In this document: positions 15,790 to 23,261 of the stretch, piece by piece | How positions within the stretch are numbered: the first letter of the stretch is position 1 | Layout: each line of letters opens with the position of its first letter | Assembly (NCBI GenBank): GCA_963829955.1 | Contig: CAWHKS010000001.1 | Location: forward strand, 1-64,000 | DNA length: 64,000 nucleotides | DNA from: DASTFY01 sp963829955 | GTDB taxonomy: Bacteria; Actinomycetota; Acidimicrobiia; Acidimicrobiales; Ilumatobacteraceae | Reading direction: 5' to 3' | Notes under the pieces: generated by a model | Database searches by the model: none | Seen by the model: only the letters and a program-made list of their open reading frames with translations | Told to the model about the DNA's origin: nothing | Translations under genes and position numbers: made by a program

Positions 15790-18737
15790 TCGGCCAGCTC
15801 CGCGACGAGATCGTTGAAGGGACGGTCCCGGAGGGTCAGCTGCGAGCCGGCGGCGGCGAGCGTCCGTTCGAGGTCGGCGAGCTCCTGGGCGTCGCGCTGG
15901 CGCAACGGCAGGCCCCGGCGGTCGCGCTCGGCTCGCGCCGCCCGGAGCAGCGTCGCGGCGACCTCGGGCCGCTCGGCGACCTCGTCTCGGGCGAGGTCCT
16001 CGATGGCCTCGCACATCGCGGCCGCATGTCCGATCCGTGACGCCAGGCCGAGGGCGCGCCGGTGATGTCGGCGGGCGGCGTCGAGGTCATCCGACAGGCG
16101 CTGGGCCGTGCCGAGAACGTGCAGGGCCGAGACCATGCCTTCGGTGTAGCCGATCCGCTCTTGGAGATCGAGCGCTTCCGATGCGGCCGGCACTGCGGCC
16201 GCCGCATCGTCGCCGGCGATGGCGATCTGCGCGATCTGCGTGAGGGCGATGCCCAGCATGTGACGGTCGCCGGCGCGGCGGGCGTGGTCGACACCGGTTC
16301 GGGCGAAGCCATCCGCTGCGGGGTCACCGAGATCGAACAGCGTGCGGGCCAGCAGCACGTTGCACACCGCCAGTCCCCACGGATCGTCCAGCTTCTCGAG
16401 CAGGGTGATCGCCTCACGGTGGGCGTCCAGCGAGCGTTCGTGATGACCGAGCGCCCATTCTGCGACGGCGGCGGCGTTGAGCCCGTACGCCGTGCCGGTG
16501 TCGTCGCACGAGCGACCGACCTCGGCGGCCCGATAGCCGGCGTCACGCGCCGTCTCGAGCCGACCGAGCGACGCCGCCAACAGCGCGTAGCCCCACAGGC
16601 ACTTGGCCCGCGTCGTCGGCGGCAGCTCGTCGAGGTCCACCACCCGTTCGAGGTGCTCGATGGCCTCGGTCAGCATCCCGTTGAGCGTCCAGAACCAGGC
16701 CAGCGCGCCGGCCAGGCGGGCCGCGCCGGTCGTGTCGCCGGTGGACAGGCACCACTCCAAGGCGACCCGGAAGTTGTTGAGGTCGCTGCGGAACCGGTCC
16801 AGCCAGGTCAGCTGAGCGGGCCCACGGATCTCCACCTCGCCCCGCTCGGCGAGCTGCACGTAGAAGGCGGCATGACGGTTACGGGTCTCGTCGGCGTCGA
16901 GGTCGGCGAGCACTTCGACGGCGTAGACGCGCAACGTGTCCAGCAGCCGGTAGCGGTCATGGCCGGCGCGGGCGACCATCGACTGCTTGACCAGCGACGT
17001 CAACAACTCCAGCGGCGCGTCCAAACCCTCACCAGCGATGCTCAGCCCGGCGTCGAGATCGAAACTGCCCGCACATGCCCCGAGTCGGGCGAAGAACGTC
17101 CGCTGGTCGCCCGACAGCAGCTCGAAGCTCCAATCGATCGCGCCGCGCAGCGTCTGCTGGCGCGCGCCGACGGCGGCACCACGATCGACCAGCAGCCCGA
17201 AGCGGTCCTCGAGTCGAGAACGGATCGCTCCCGGGCTGAGCACGTCGGCGCGGGCGGCGGCGAGCTCGATCGCCAGCGGAAGGCCGTCGAGAGCGACGCA
17301 CACCGCGGCGATATCAGCCGCCACCGTGTCGTTGACGTCGAGGTCCGGCCACACTGCGGCCGCCCGGTCGACGAAGAGGGCAGCGGCTGCATGCGAGGTG
17401 ATCTCGGCGGCGGTCGACGCGTCCGGCGGCGGCAAGTCCAGCGGTGGCACCGGCCAGGCGAACTCCCCCGAGACTCCGAGCGCTCGCCGACTCGTCGCCA
17501 GCACCCCCACATCGGCTGCCGCGCTCAAGATGGCCGACGCCAATCGCGCCACGGCGGCCACGACGTGCTCGCACGTGTCCAGCACCAGCAGCAGGTCGCG
17601 AGACGCCAGCGTCTCGACGATCGATGTCACCGCCTCCTCGCCGGGAGCGATCGTCACACCAGCGGCGGCAGCCACCGTTGGGGCCACCAGTCCGGGGTCC
17701 TCGATCGGGCTGAAATCGACGTAGCACACCGGCCGCCGAATGCGGGCGGCGACCTCGATCGCCAGGCGGGTCTTCCCGGCCCCAGCCGGGCCCGTGAGGG
17801 TGACCGCACGATGACCATCGAGCAGCTGCTCGAGCTTGACGAGCTGCGCATCCCGTCCGATCAGCGTGGAGACCGGCACCGGAAGACGTCCCCTCGTCCC
17901 ACGTGACGACACCGCCGGCTCGACGACCTCGGTCCCGGCGCCCGCCGCTCCAGCGTCGTCGGGGGGCGACCAGTCCAATGACGGATCCTGCTGCAGCACC
18001 CGACGTTCGAGGTCCCGGAGCGCCAGGCCGGGCTCGATCCCCAACTCCTCGACCAGGGTCCGGCGGGCCTCCGCGTAGGCCCGCAGAGCGTCGCCTTGGC
18101 GGCCCGACCGGTACAGGGCGAGCACGAGCTGCTCGCGGAACCGCTCGCGCATCGGCATCGTCTGGACCCACTCCGACAAGTCACCGATCACCTCGACGTG
18201 GCCGCCCAGCAGCAGTTGCAGGTCGATGCGCCGTTCCGCCGCCCCCCATCGCAGCTCCTCGAGCCTGGTCGCCTCGCCACGAGCGAACTCCAAACCGGCG
18301 ACGTCCTCGAGCGCCTCGCCCCGCCACAACGCCAGCGCGTCCTCGACCTCATCCAGCGCGCGTCGCAGCGCCGCCTCGGTGGCGAGGGCGGTCACCGGTG
18401 TGAACGTCCGGGTTGCCGCCTCGAACCGATGCGCATCGATCTGCTCCGGTTCGGCCACCAGGGCGTAGCCGCCCGCTCTGGTCTCCAGCAGCCTCGATCC
18501 GCTCGGCTCGGCGCCGCCCAACGTCTTGCGCAGGTACGACACCTGGATCTGCAGCGCGTTGGCCGGATTCCGGGGCGGCTCATCACCCCACAGCAAGTCG
18601 ACGAGGAAGTCCGACGTCACCGTGTGGCCGCGGCGCAACACAAGGGCGATGAGCAGCGTCCGTGGCAATCCGCGTCGGATCGATACCTCACCGGCCGCAC
18701 GTCGAACCTGCAGCGGCCCGAGAATGCCGAACTCCAC
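15786..18737 (-). CDS. AfsR/SARP-type transcriptional regulator with ATPase and TPR domains
   Basis: 983 residues from GTG 18737. The N-terminus VEFGILGPLQV...RRGLPRTLLIALVL is an OmpR-like winged helix (residues 1-95). A BTAD domain follows (about 100-250), then a STAND ATPase with TLTGPAGAGKTRLAIEVA (about 312) and LLLVLDTCEH (about 385), and a long TPR region. These proteins switch on secondary-metabolite or stress genes. The start is supported by a TACCCT box 9 bases upstream; a longer upstream extension in this frame is random in composition. It is divergent from the rhodanese gene. Confidence 0.9.
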   Translation of the reverse strand: MEFGILGPLQVRRAAGEVSIRRGLPRTLLIALVLRRGHTVTSDFLVDLLWGDEPPRNPANALQIQVSYLRKTLGGAEPSGSRLLETRAGGYALVAEPEQIDAHRFEAATRTFTPVTALATEAALRRALDEVEDALALWRGEALEDVAGLEFARGEATRLEELRWGAAERRIDLQLLLGGHVEVIGDLSEWVQTMPMRERFREQLVLALYRSGRQGDALRAYAEARRTLVEELGIEPGLALRDLERRVLQQDPSLDWSPPDDAGAAGAGTEVVEPAVSSRGTRGRLPVPVSTLIGRDAQLVKLEQLLDGHRAVTLTGPAGAGKTRLAIEVAARIRRPVCYVDFSPIEDPGLVAPTVAAAAGVTIAPGEEAVTSIVETLASRDLLLVLDTCEHVVAAVARLASAILSAAADVGVLATSRRALGVSGEFAWPVPPLDLPPPDASTAAEITSHAAAALFVDRAAAVWPDLDVNDTVAADIAAVCVALDGLPLAIELAAARADVLSPGAIRSRLEDRFGLLVDRGAAVGARQQTLRGAIDWSFELLSGDQRTFFARLGACAGSFDLDAGLSIAGEGLDAPLELLTSLVKQSMVARAGHDRYRLLDTLRVYAVEVLADLDADETRNRHAAFYVQLAERGEVEIRGPAQLTWLDRFRSDLNNFRVALEWCLSTGDTTGAARLAGALAWFWTLNGMLTEAIEHLERVVDLDELPPTTRAKCLWGYALLAASLGRLETARDAGYRAAEVGRSCDDTGTAYGLNAAAVAEWALGHHERSLDAHREAITLLEKLDDPWGLAVCNVLLARTLFDLGDPAADGFARTGVDHARRAGDRHMLGIALTQIAQIAIAGDDAAAAVPAASEALDLQERIGYTEGMVSALHVLGTAQRLSDDLDAARRHHRRALGLASRIGHAAAMCEAIEDLARDEVAERPEVAATLLRAARAERDRRGLPLRQRDAQELADLERTLAAAGSQLTLRDRPFNDLVAELAE

Positions 18738-18746
18738 AGCCCCTCG

Positions 18747-18752
18747 AGGGTA
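18747..18752 (-). promoter_or_regulatory. -10 candidate for the AfsR-like regulator
   Basis: On the minus strand TACCCT lies 9 bases before GTG 18737 with no clear ribosome binding site, matching the leaderless pattern seen across this window. Confidence 0.45.
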
Positions 18753-18854
18753 CCCCGCTCGCCGAGCGGACCTGCTGGACAGCACGTGCAAGCTCGGTGA
18801 CAGCGTCCGCTGGCTTGATGGAAGCTGCGACCCGCAACCACCCAGGAGACCCCT

Positions 18855-19193
18855 GTGCCCAGCCACATCAGCCGATCCGACCTGCACCACCGCATCACCA
18901 ACAGCGACTGCCCGATCCTCGTCGAGGCGCTCGGTGCCGGCTTCTACGACGACGCTCACCTGCCCGGCGCCATCAACATCCCCCCAGGCCAGGTCGACAC
19001 CCTCGCCCCCGCGTTGCTGCCCGATCGGCACGCCTCCATCGTCGTGTACTGCACCGGCGCCGGCGCCAGCAGCGACGCCGTCGCCAGACGACTCGAAGAA
19101 CTCGGCTACAGCACGGTCGCGGTGTACAGCGGCGGCAAGGAGGACTGGGTCGAACACGGCCTGCCGCTGGAACGCCTCGACGTTGACAGCTGA
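18855..19193 (+). CDS. Single-domain rhodanese-like protein
   Basis: 112 residues from GTG 18855 after CAGGAG. The catalytic-loop cysteine lies in IVVYCTGAGASSDAVARRL (about residue 58-76), with a preceding DDAHLPGAINIPPGQV and a closing YSGGKEDWVEHGLPLE, all typical of rhodanese domains that carry persulfide sulfur. The active loop CTGAGAS is close to the common CxGxxxS form. It is followed 100 bases later by the intact DJ-1 gene, probably in one transcript. Confidence 0.85.
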   Translation: MPSHISRSDLHHRITNSDCPILVEALGAGFYDDAHLPGAINIPPGQVDTLAPALLPDRHASIVVYCTGAGASSDAVARRLEELGYSTVAVYSGGKEDWVEHGLPLERLDVDS

Positions 19194-19293
19194 TGACCCC
19201 GTCAGTCGCAGCCGGCTGCGCAAGGTCCAGCACAGCCCGACGCAAGGCGGGCGGCGTCACCTGCACTTCAACACCGCCGAGAGAGGAGGCCCC

Positions 19294-20016
19294 ATGCCCG
19301 CCGATGACCGCAAACAGATCGCCTTCGTCCTCTACCCCGGACTCACCCCCCTCGACCTCATCGGACCGCTCCAGACCCTCGCCCCGCTGCCCCGCATCGA
19401 CCCGACCTTCGAGGTCGTTGTGGTCGGCGAGCGCACCGACACCGTACCCACCGACGCGGTCGTCAAGATGGCCCCCAGCCACACCTTCGACGACGCCCCG
19501 GCACCGTTCGCGATCGTCGTGCCCGGCGGTGGCCAACCCACCCTCGCCGCGTGCGGAAACCAGCGGCTCATCGACTACGTCCAGTCAGCAGCGTCGAACG
19601 CCGAGATCGTCATGTCCGTATGCACAGGAGCACTGATCCTCGCTGCCGCCGGCCTGCTCGACGACCGGCCGGCCACCACCCACTGGGCATACGTTGACAT
19701 CCTCGAAGGCCTCGGCGCCAAGTACCTCCACCAGCGCTGGGTCGAAGACGGCAAGTACCTCACCACCGCCGGCGTATCCGCCGGCGTCGACGGCGGCCTC
19801 TACCTCGCCTCCCGGCTCGTCGGCGAAGACGCCGCCAAGCTCATCCAACGAGGCATCGAATACGAACCCCAACCCCCGTTGGGGCCCATCGACTGGGACC
19901 CCGCCGTCGTCGAGACACTCCGACCGATCTGGCGTGGCCCACTCCCTGACGTCCTTGCGGCCCACCCGTACCTCGCCCGCGAGGCCCGTCTCGGCGCTAC
20001 CTCGGGCAGTGGCTGA
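19294..20016 (+). CDS. DJ-1/PfpI (GATase1-like) protein, copy 2
   Basis: 240 residues from ATG 19294 after GAGGAGG. It has IAFVLYPGLTPLDLIGPLQT near the N-terminus, FAIVVPGGG, the nucleophile elbow EIVMSVCTGALILAAAGLL (about residue 105-123) and TTAGVSAGVDGGLYLASRLV. The length and the C-terminal IEYEPQPP place it with cyclohexyl-isocyanide-hydratase-like and AraC-associated DJ-1 proteins. It is a clear relative of the broken copy at 14289 but not a recent duplicate, since the sequences are diverged. The substrate is unknown. Confidence 0.85.
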   Translation: MPADDRKQIAFVLYPGLTPLDLIGPLQTLAPLPRIDPTFEVVVVGERTDTVPTDAVVKMAPSHTFDDAPAPFAIVVPGGGQPTLAACGNQRLIDYVQSAASNAEIVMSVCTGALILAAAGLLDDRPATTHWAYVDILEGLGAKYLHQRWVEDGKYLTTAGVSAGVDGGLYLASRLVGEDAAKLIQRGIEYEPQPPLGPIDWDPAVVETLRPIWRGPLPDVLAAHPYLAREARLGATSGSG

Positions 20017-20029
20017 CGGTCGCTCGCCA

Positions 20030-20165
20030 GGGGCATCGCGGTGTCGCTGGCGACGTCCGGATGCATCGGGCCGACAAAGGTCGTGTCGCCGCGGCGACGA
20101 GCTTCATGCCGCACTTGGGGCAGGTGCCGGGCTCGCTGCTGATGACCTCGGGGGTGCTCTTGCCG
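20030..20165 (-). pseudogene. Remnant of a heavy-metal-binding module
   Basis: On the minus strand one frame reads SSEPGTCPKCGMKLVAAAT and the next frame continues TTFVGPMHPDVASDT. These are pieces of the same CPMHP/CPKCGMKLV module found inside the broken multicopper oxidase. No complete gene surrounds them. It marks the ghost of a second copper-type locus next to DJ-1 copy 2. Confidence 0.6.
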
Positions 20166-20303
20166 TGTCAGGCAACATTCGCCCCGTTGGAACCCGCATA
20201 CCTGTCGGCAGCTCCGGGACCCACTGGGACCTGCGACCAACCTTCACGCGGGGGATTCTGACGGGGGTCAAGCGGTCACGAGAGAAGGGACGTGTCTCGC
20301 GGA

Positions 20304-20694
20304 TGTTCAGCGAACTGGACGCATTTTCGGCTGGTTGTTCATCGGCACATTCGTCACGAGCATCCCGGCACGCTTGCTGTTCGTGAACGGGCTAGGCGCG
20401 AGCTGGTCCGACATGCGGTTCATCGCCGGGGACACTTCGATCAACAGCCTCAAGCTCGGCGCGGTCTCGAGTTCGGACTGATCGTCACCCAGATCGGAAC
20501 CGCAGTCGTCATCTACCCGCTGGTCAGACGGCAGAGCGAAACCGTCTCACTCGGATACGTCACCGCTCGCACCATGGAGTCGGTCTTCGCCGCGATCGGC
20601 CTCATCAGCATCATGTCAGTTGTGAGCGTGGCGGAGGCGTTGGCATCAGCTCCTGGCGCCGACGCCGCAGCGCTCGCCTTTCAGGGCGATTCGC
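20304..20694 (+). pseudogene. DUF4386-type membrane protein, frameshifted and truncated at its 3' end
   Basis: One frame encodes GWLFIGTFVTSIPARLLFVN ... INSLKLGAV. From about 20465 another frame continues FGLIVTQIGTAVVIYPLVRR, LGYVTARTMESVFAAIGLIS and VVSVAEALAS, the DUF4386 pattern. The match stops abruptly near 20694, where a truncated primase-like gene begins on the other strand. The start is not clear. Confidence 0.65.
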
Positions 20695-20919
20695 TGGCTC
20701 ATCGGGACGGGACAGGTAGCCGACCGGCTCGCCGAGGACGTTCCACAGGGGGATGACCAAGGCCGGGGCCGACTGCTGACTCCGCCCGAAGCCCAGCCGC
20801 CCCAGCGCCGCCTTGGTCGTACCCGTGAAGTAGCTCCGCTCGGCCACCACCTCATCGGAAATGGCTGAGGCAGCGAGGAGCTCCCGGTGGACGGGGGACA
20901 GGTTCGGACCTTCGCTCAC
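20695..20919 (-). pseudogene. N-terminal fragment of a primase-like (DUF3854-type) replication protein
   Basis: From GTG 20919: SPVHRELLAASAISDEVVAE, TTKAALGRLGFGRSQQ, PALVIPLWNVLGEPVGYLSR. This is the start of the large DUF3854/primase-like proteins of actinobacterial integrative elements. The homology ends at RPDEP (about 20695), where the frame enters unrelated sequence that belongs to the DUF4386 remnant, so most of the gene is gone. The start is 8 bases after the stop of the upstream remnant, as in an intact replication operon. Confidence 0.6.
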
Positions 20920-20926
20920 GGGGTGC

Positions 20927-21305
20927 TCAGTCCTCGTACGCCTTCGACGCGATCAGCCGCCGGGACCCTTCGGCGAACCCCCAGGCCGAGTCGATGAGAG
21001 GTAATGGCTTGGTGCCCGGCAGCGGTGTCCCGTCGGAATGGGTCGTTCTGCGAGGACAGGACGGTGTAGGCGGTCATCGTGCCGCCGTCCTTGGCCTGCG
21101 CGGCCCGGAGGGCTTCGAGTAGCCGGGAGGCCTCGGTCACGAGGCCTCCCCTGCTCAGCTCGCTCGACCCTGGCGATGTCCCGCGCAGGGAGTGGACGGC
21201 ACTGTGCGAGCTCGGCGTGTCGGAGGCAACCACCAACTGCCCGGCCGGGCTGCGCAGCTTCCAGTGGCCACCCCGAGCCCGAGCCCTGTACTTGACCGTC
21301 AGTCG
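20927..21305 (-). pseudogene. Remnant of an element replication-module gene with internal deletion
   Basis: The upstream part in one frame reads KYRARARGGHWKLRSPAGQ ... TEASRLLEALRAAQAKDGGT followed by MTAYTVLSSQNDPFRRDTAA. Just after GHQ the frame changes and reads LIDSAWGFAEGSRRLIASKA to a stop at 20927. The first part resembles the N-terminus of element proteins beginning MTAYTVLxxQNDP; the second resembles a C-terminus. A gene of much greater length has probably collapsed to its ends. Family naming is uncertain. Confidence 0.45.
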
Positions 21306-21318
21306 GTCGGTGCGGGGC

Positions 21319-21519
21319 TCAGTTCTGTGGCCTGTTGCTCATCGGGTCCTGGGCGGCTCGCTTGTCCAGCCAGGACTCCACGTCCGCCCACCGATAGAGG
21401 ACTCGGCGGCCCACCCGTACGCCCTTCGGGCCGATGCCCTTGGCGCGCCAGTAGTGGACGGTGTGAATGGGAGCATGGAGCCGCCGGGCCAGCTCCTCGG
21501 TTTCCACTAGCTCTGACAC
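21319..21519 (-). CDS. Small helix-turn-helix protein, excisionase/MerR-like
   Basis: 66 residues from GTG 21519 after GAGGAGG. The sequence LVETEELARRLHAPIHTVHY W ... VGRRVLYRWADVESWLDK is a winged-helix HTH_17/excisionase fold. Such proteins direct excision or regulate the element's operon. It heads the minus-strand replication remnants and is divergent from the 21620 gene and the integrase. Confidence 0.8.
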   Translation of the reverse strand: MSELVETEELARRLHAPIHTVHYWRAKGIGPKGVRVGRRVLYRWADVESWLDKRAAQDPMSNRPQN

Positions 21520-21606
21520 GTCGCCTCCTCAAAGTTTTGGCGTTATCGTGAGTCTATTCGGTGCTAATCAGGTCCGTCTAGGGGTTGTCCATGATCTGCC
21601 GAGGGG

Positions 21607-21612
21607 TAGAGT
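21607..21612 (+). promoter_or_regulatory. -10 box of a leaderless promoter for the 21620-integrase operon
   Basis: TAGAGT lies 7 bases before GTG 21620 with no ribosome binding site, the same spacing as the core-gene leaderless starts in this window. Confidence 0.5.
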
Positions 21613-21619
21613 CGTTCCT

Positions 21620-22114
21620 GTGACCAGCCACAAGCCCGAGCGCGGCGACCCGCGCAACGCCCTCTTCGAACTCGCTCCCGGGCTGTGGTGCCAGCCCACG
21701 CCGTACAACGCCCACGCCGAGATCGAAGGTGCCGTCATCGACGCCGAGTTGGACTGGGTCGACGGGCGGGCGGTCATCGACTCACTGACGGTCAGGCGGG
21801 GTGGGGGCGAGATCACGACGGCGGTGCTCCGCTCGATCTCGCTGCCCGGCCTCCTCGCCGCAGCGTCGACGGCCGCCCGTTTCTGGACGTCGGAGGACGG
21901 CGGCGAGGAGGTCACGGAGGAACGGGACGCCGACGAGTCGCTGGAGGGACACGCTGCCCGGCTGGCCCGCATGGCGTTGGCAACGGGGCGTTCCCCGGCC
22001 GCCGTCATTGCTCGGGCTCAGGGCATCGAGGAGTCGACGGCGGCCCAGCGGCTAGTGACCATCCGCAAGATGGGCCTGCTGGAGCCCAGCGACCGGAAGG
22101 CGGTCGCCCGCTGA
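21620..22114 (+). CDS. Element-borne protein of unknown function, possibly a regulator
   Basis: 164 residues starting VTSHKPERGDPRNALFELAP. The C-terminal half (LARMALATGRSPAAVIARAQ ... TAAQRLVTIRKMGLLEPSDR) looks like a small helix-turn-helix or helical DNA-binding segment. The start is set by the TAGAGT box; longer upstream starts give random sequence. Its TGA overlaps the integrase ATG (TGATG), so it is translated with the integrase. No named family is recognised. Confidence 0.6.
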   Translation: MTSHKPERGDPRNALFELAPGLWCQPTPYNAHAEIEGAVIDAELDWVDGRAVIDSLTVRRGGGEITTAVLRSISLPGLLAAASTAARFWTSEDGGEEVTEERDADESLEGHAARLARMALATGRSPAAVIARAQGIEESTAAQRLVTIRKMGLLEPSDRKAVAR

Positions 22115-23203
22115 TGGCCCGGATTCGTCGGAAGCCGAACGGCTCCTATCAAGTGCTGACACGCGACGGCTTCGGCCGGCGGAGCACCGAGCGGTCAGTG
22201 GGTGTGTTCGAGCGCAAGGCCGACGCCCTCAGGGCCAAGGCCAAGGCCGAGGTCGACACCGCCAGCGGCCTCTTCGTCGACCCCACACTCGGTCGCCAGT
22301 CGCTCGTCGACATGATGCGGGCCCACGTCGGCCGCCAGTCCTACCGATCGAACACCCAGCGCAACGCTGATCACGCCATCGGCCACGTTCGTCGCTGGTT
22401 CGGGGATCGCCCGATCGCCTCGGTCCGACCGTCCGACGTGCAGGCCTTCGTAGTGTCGCTGGAGCTGGGGCCCCGCACGGTGGCGACGGTGTTCCAATAC
22501 CTCCGCGCCACGCTCATCGCCGCCGTCCATGACGGCATCATCGCCAGGGACCCGTCGGCTCGCACGAAGCTGCCCCGACTGGCCGAGGAGCAGATCACGG
22601 TCCCGACCGACGACGTACTCGCCCTCTACGCGAAGTCACCGCCAGGCTTCGCTGCGGCCATCGTGCTCGGGGCGGGCCTAGGGCTCCGCTCGGGCGAGGT
22701 CTGCGGCCTGACCGCCGACCGGATCGACTGGCTGAAGCAGACTGTGCGGATTGATCGGCAGTGGCACGGCCGTGAGGACCGTTTCAGCGTGACCAAGAGC
22801 TCGGCCGCCATGCGCAGCATCCCGGCCAACGCCGACGTGCTCGCAGAGCTGTCGGCCCACGTCGACACCTACGGCACTGGCGAGCACGCTGTCCTCCTCC
22901 ATGCCGCAGGGCGACCCCTGAACGCCAACCGATTCCAACACCGGTTCGATCAGACCGCTGCCACGGCCGGTCTGGCCGTCACCAGCCACGATCTTCGGCA
23001 CCACTACGCCAGCACACTCCTGGCCGCCGGGGTGCTCGATCGTGGCCGTCCAGCGCGCCCTGGGGCACGAGAAGCCGTCCACCACCCTCGACTGCGGGCA
23101 CCTCATGGCCGACGACGAGGAGCGACTTCGGGGCGCTGGGGGCAAGACCTTTGTTCGGCGGGCGGACCTGGGGCGGACCTCAGAGGGTCGGCATAGCAGT
23201 TGA
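22114..23203 (+). pseudogene. Tyrosine-recombinase integrase with a late frameshift and no catalytic tyrosine
   Basis: ATG 22114 starts MARIRRKPNGSYQVLTRDGF. An SAM-like N-terminal core-binding domain (about residues 60-150) precedes the catalytic domain with GLRSGEVCGL (catalytic Arg) and SHDLRHHYASTLLAAGV (HxxR box). At about 23035 one extra base shifts the frame. In the correct frame the end would read SIVAVQRALGHEKPSTTLD CGHLMADDEERLRGAG to a stop at 23201-23203. In that frame the usual TLxTYGHL has become TLDCGHL, so the nucleophilic tyrosine is lost and one codon is missing. It lies directly beside attR, as element integrases do. Confidence 0.85.
23160..23189 (+). repeat. Right copy of the element-end repeat (possible integrase arm site)
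   Basis: Matches 3975-4004 in 27 of 30 positions, including the tandem GGGCGGACCT. It overlaps the last codons of the integrase in its intended frame and ends 39 bases before attR. Confidence 0.6.
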
Positions 23204-23228
23204 CCTGGACTTTCGCTCTAGATCAGGC

Positions 23229-23260
23229 CCTCAAGGCCAAGTTCGGCTTGGCCGACCGCT
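23229..23260 (+). repeat. attR: right attachment repeat carrying the displaced nadK tail
   Basis: Contains the same cctcaaggccaagttcggc core as attL. Read in frame it encodes ALKAKFGLADR and a TGA that overlaps the recN ATG (TGATG, 23260-23264). This is the ancestral nadK-recN junction, now severed from nadK. Confidence 0.85.
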
Positions 23261-23261
23261 G

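Larger units (their letters stand above)
3861..23260. mobile_element. Integrated element of about 19.4 kb inserted in the 3' end of nadK
   Basis: The boundaries are the direct repeats at 3859-3890 and 23229-23260. Supporting features are an integrase gene adjacent to the right repeat, an adjacent excisionase-like HTH gene, a tandem GGGCGGACCT motif near both ends (3975-4004 and 23160-23189), and separation of nadK from recN, which are neighbours in many actinobacteria. The right 2.5 kb is the mobility/replication module; the rest is redox, metal and regulatory cargo. The integrase is frameshifted and lacks its catalytic tyrosine, and the primase-like genes are truncated, so the element is probably immobile unless helped in trans. 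Whether the ancestor was a conjugative element, an integrating plasmid or a phage-like island cannot be decided from the remains. Confidence 0.82.

Noticed and set aside
16062..17906. Long + strand frame opposite the AfsR-like regulator
   Set aside because: Shadow of a gene with clear Walker and BTAD motifs; no family sequence in the + frame.
18738..19223. N-terminal extension of the AfsR-like regulator
   Set aside because: The family starts at VEFGILGPLQV. The upstream frame is antisense to the rhodanese gene, and a promoter box lies next to GTG 18737.
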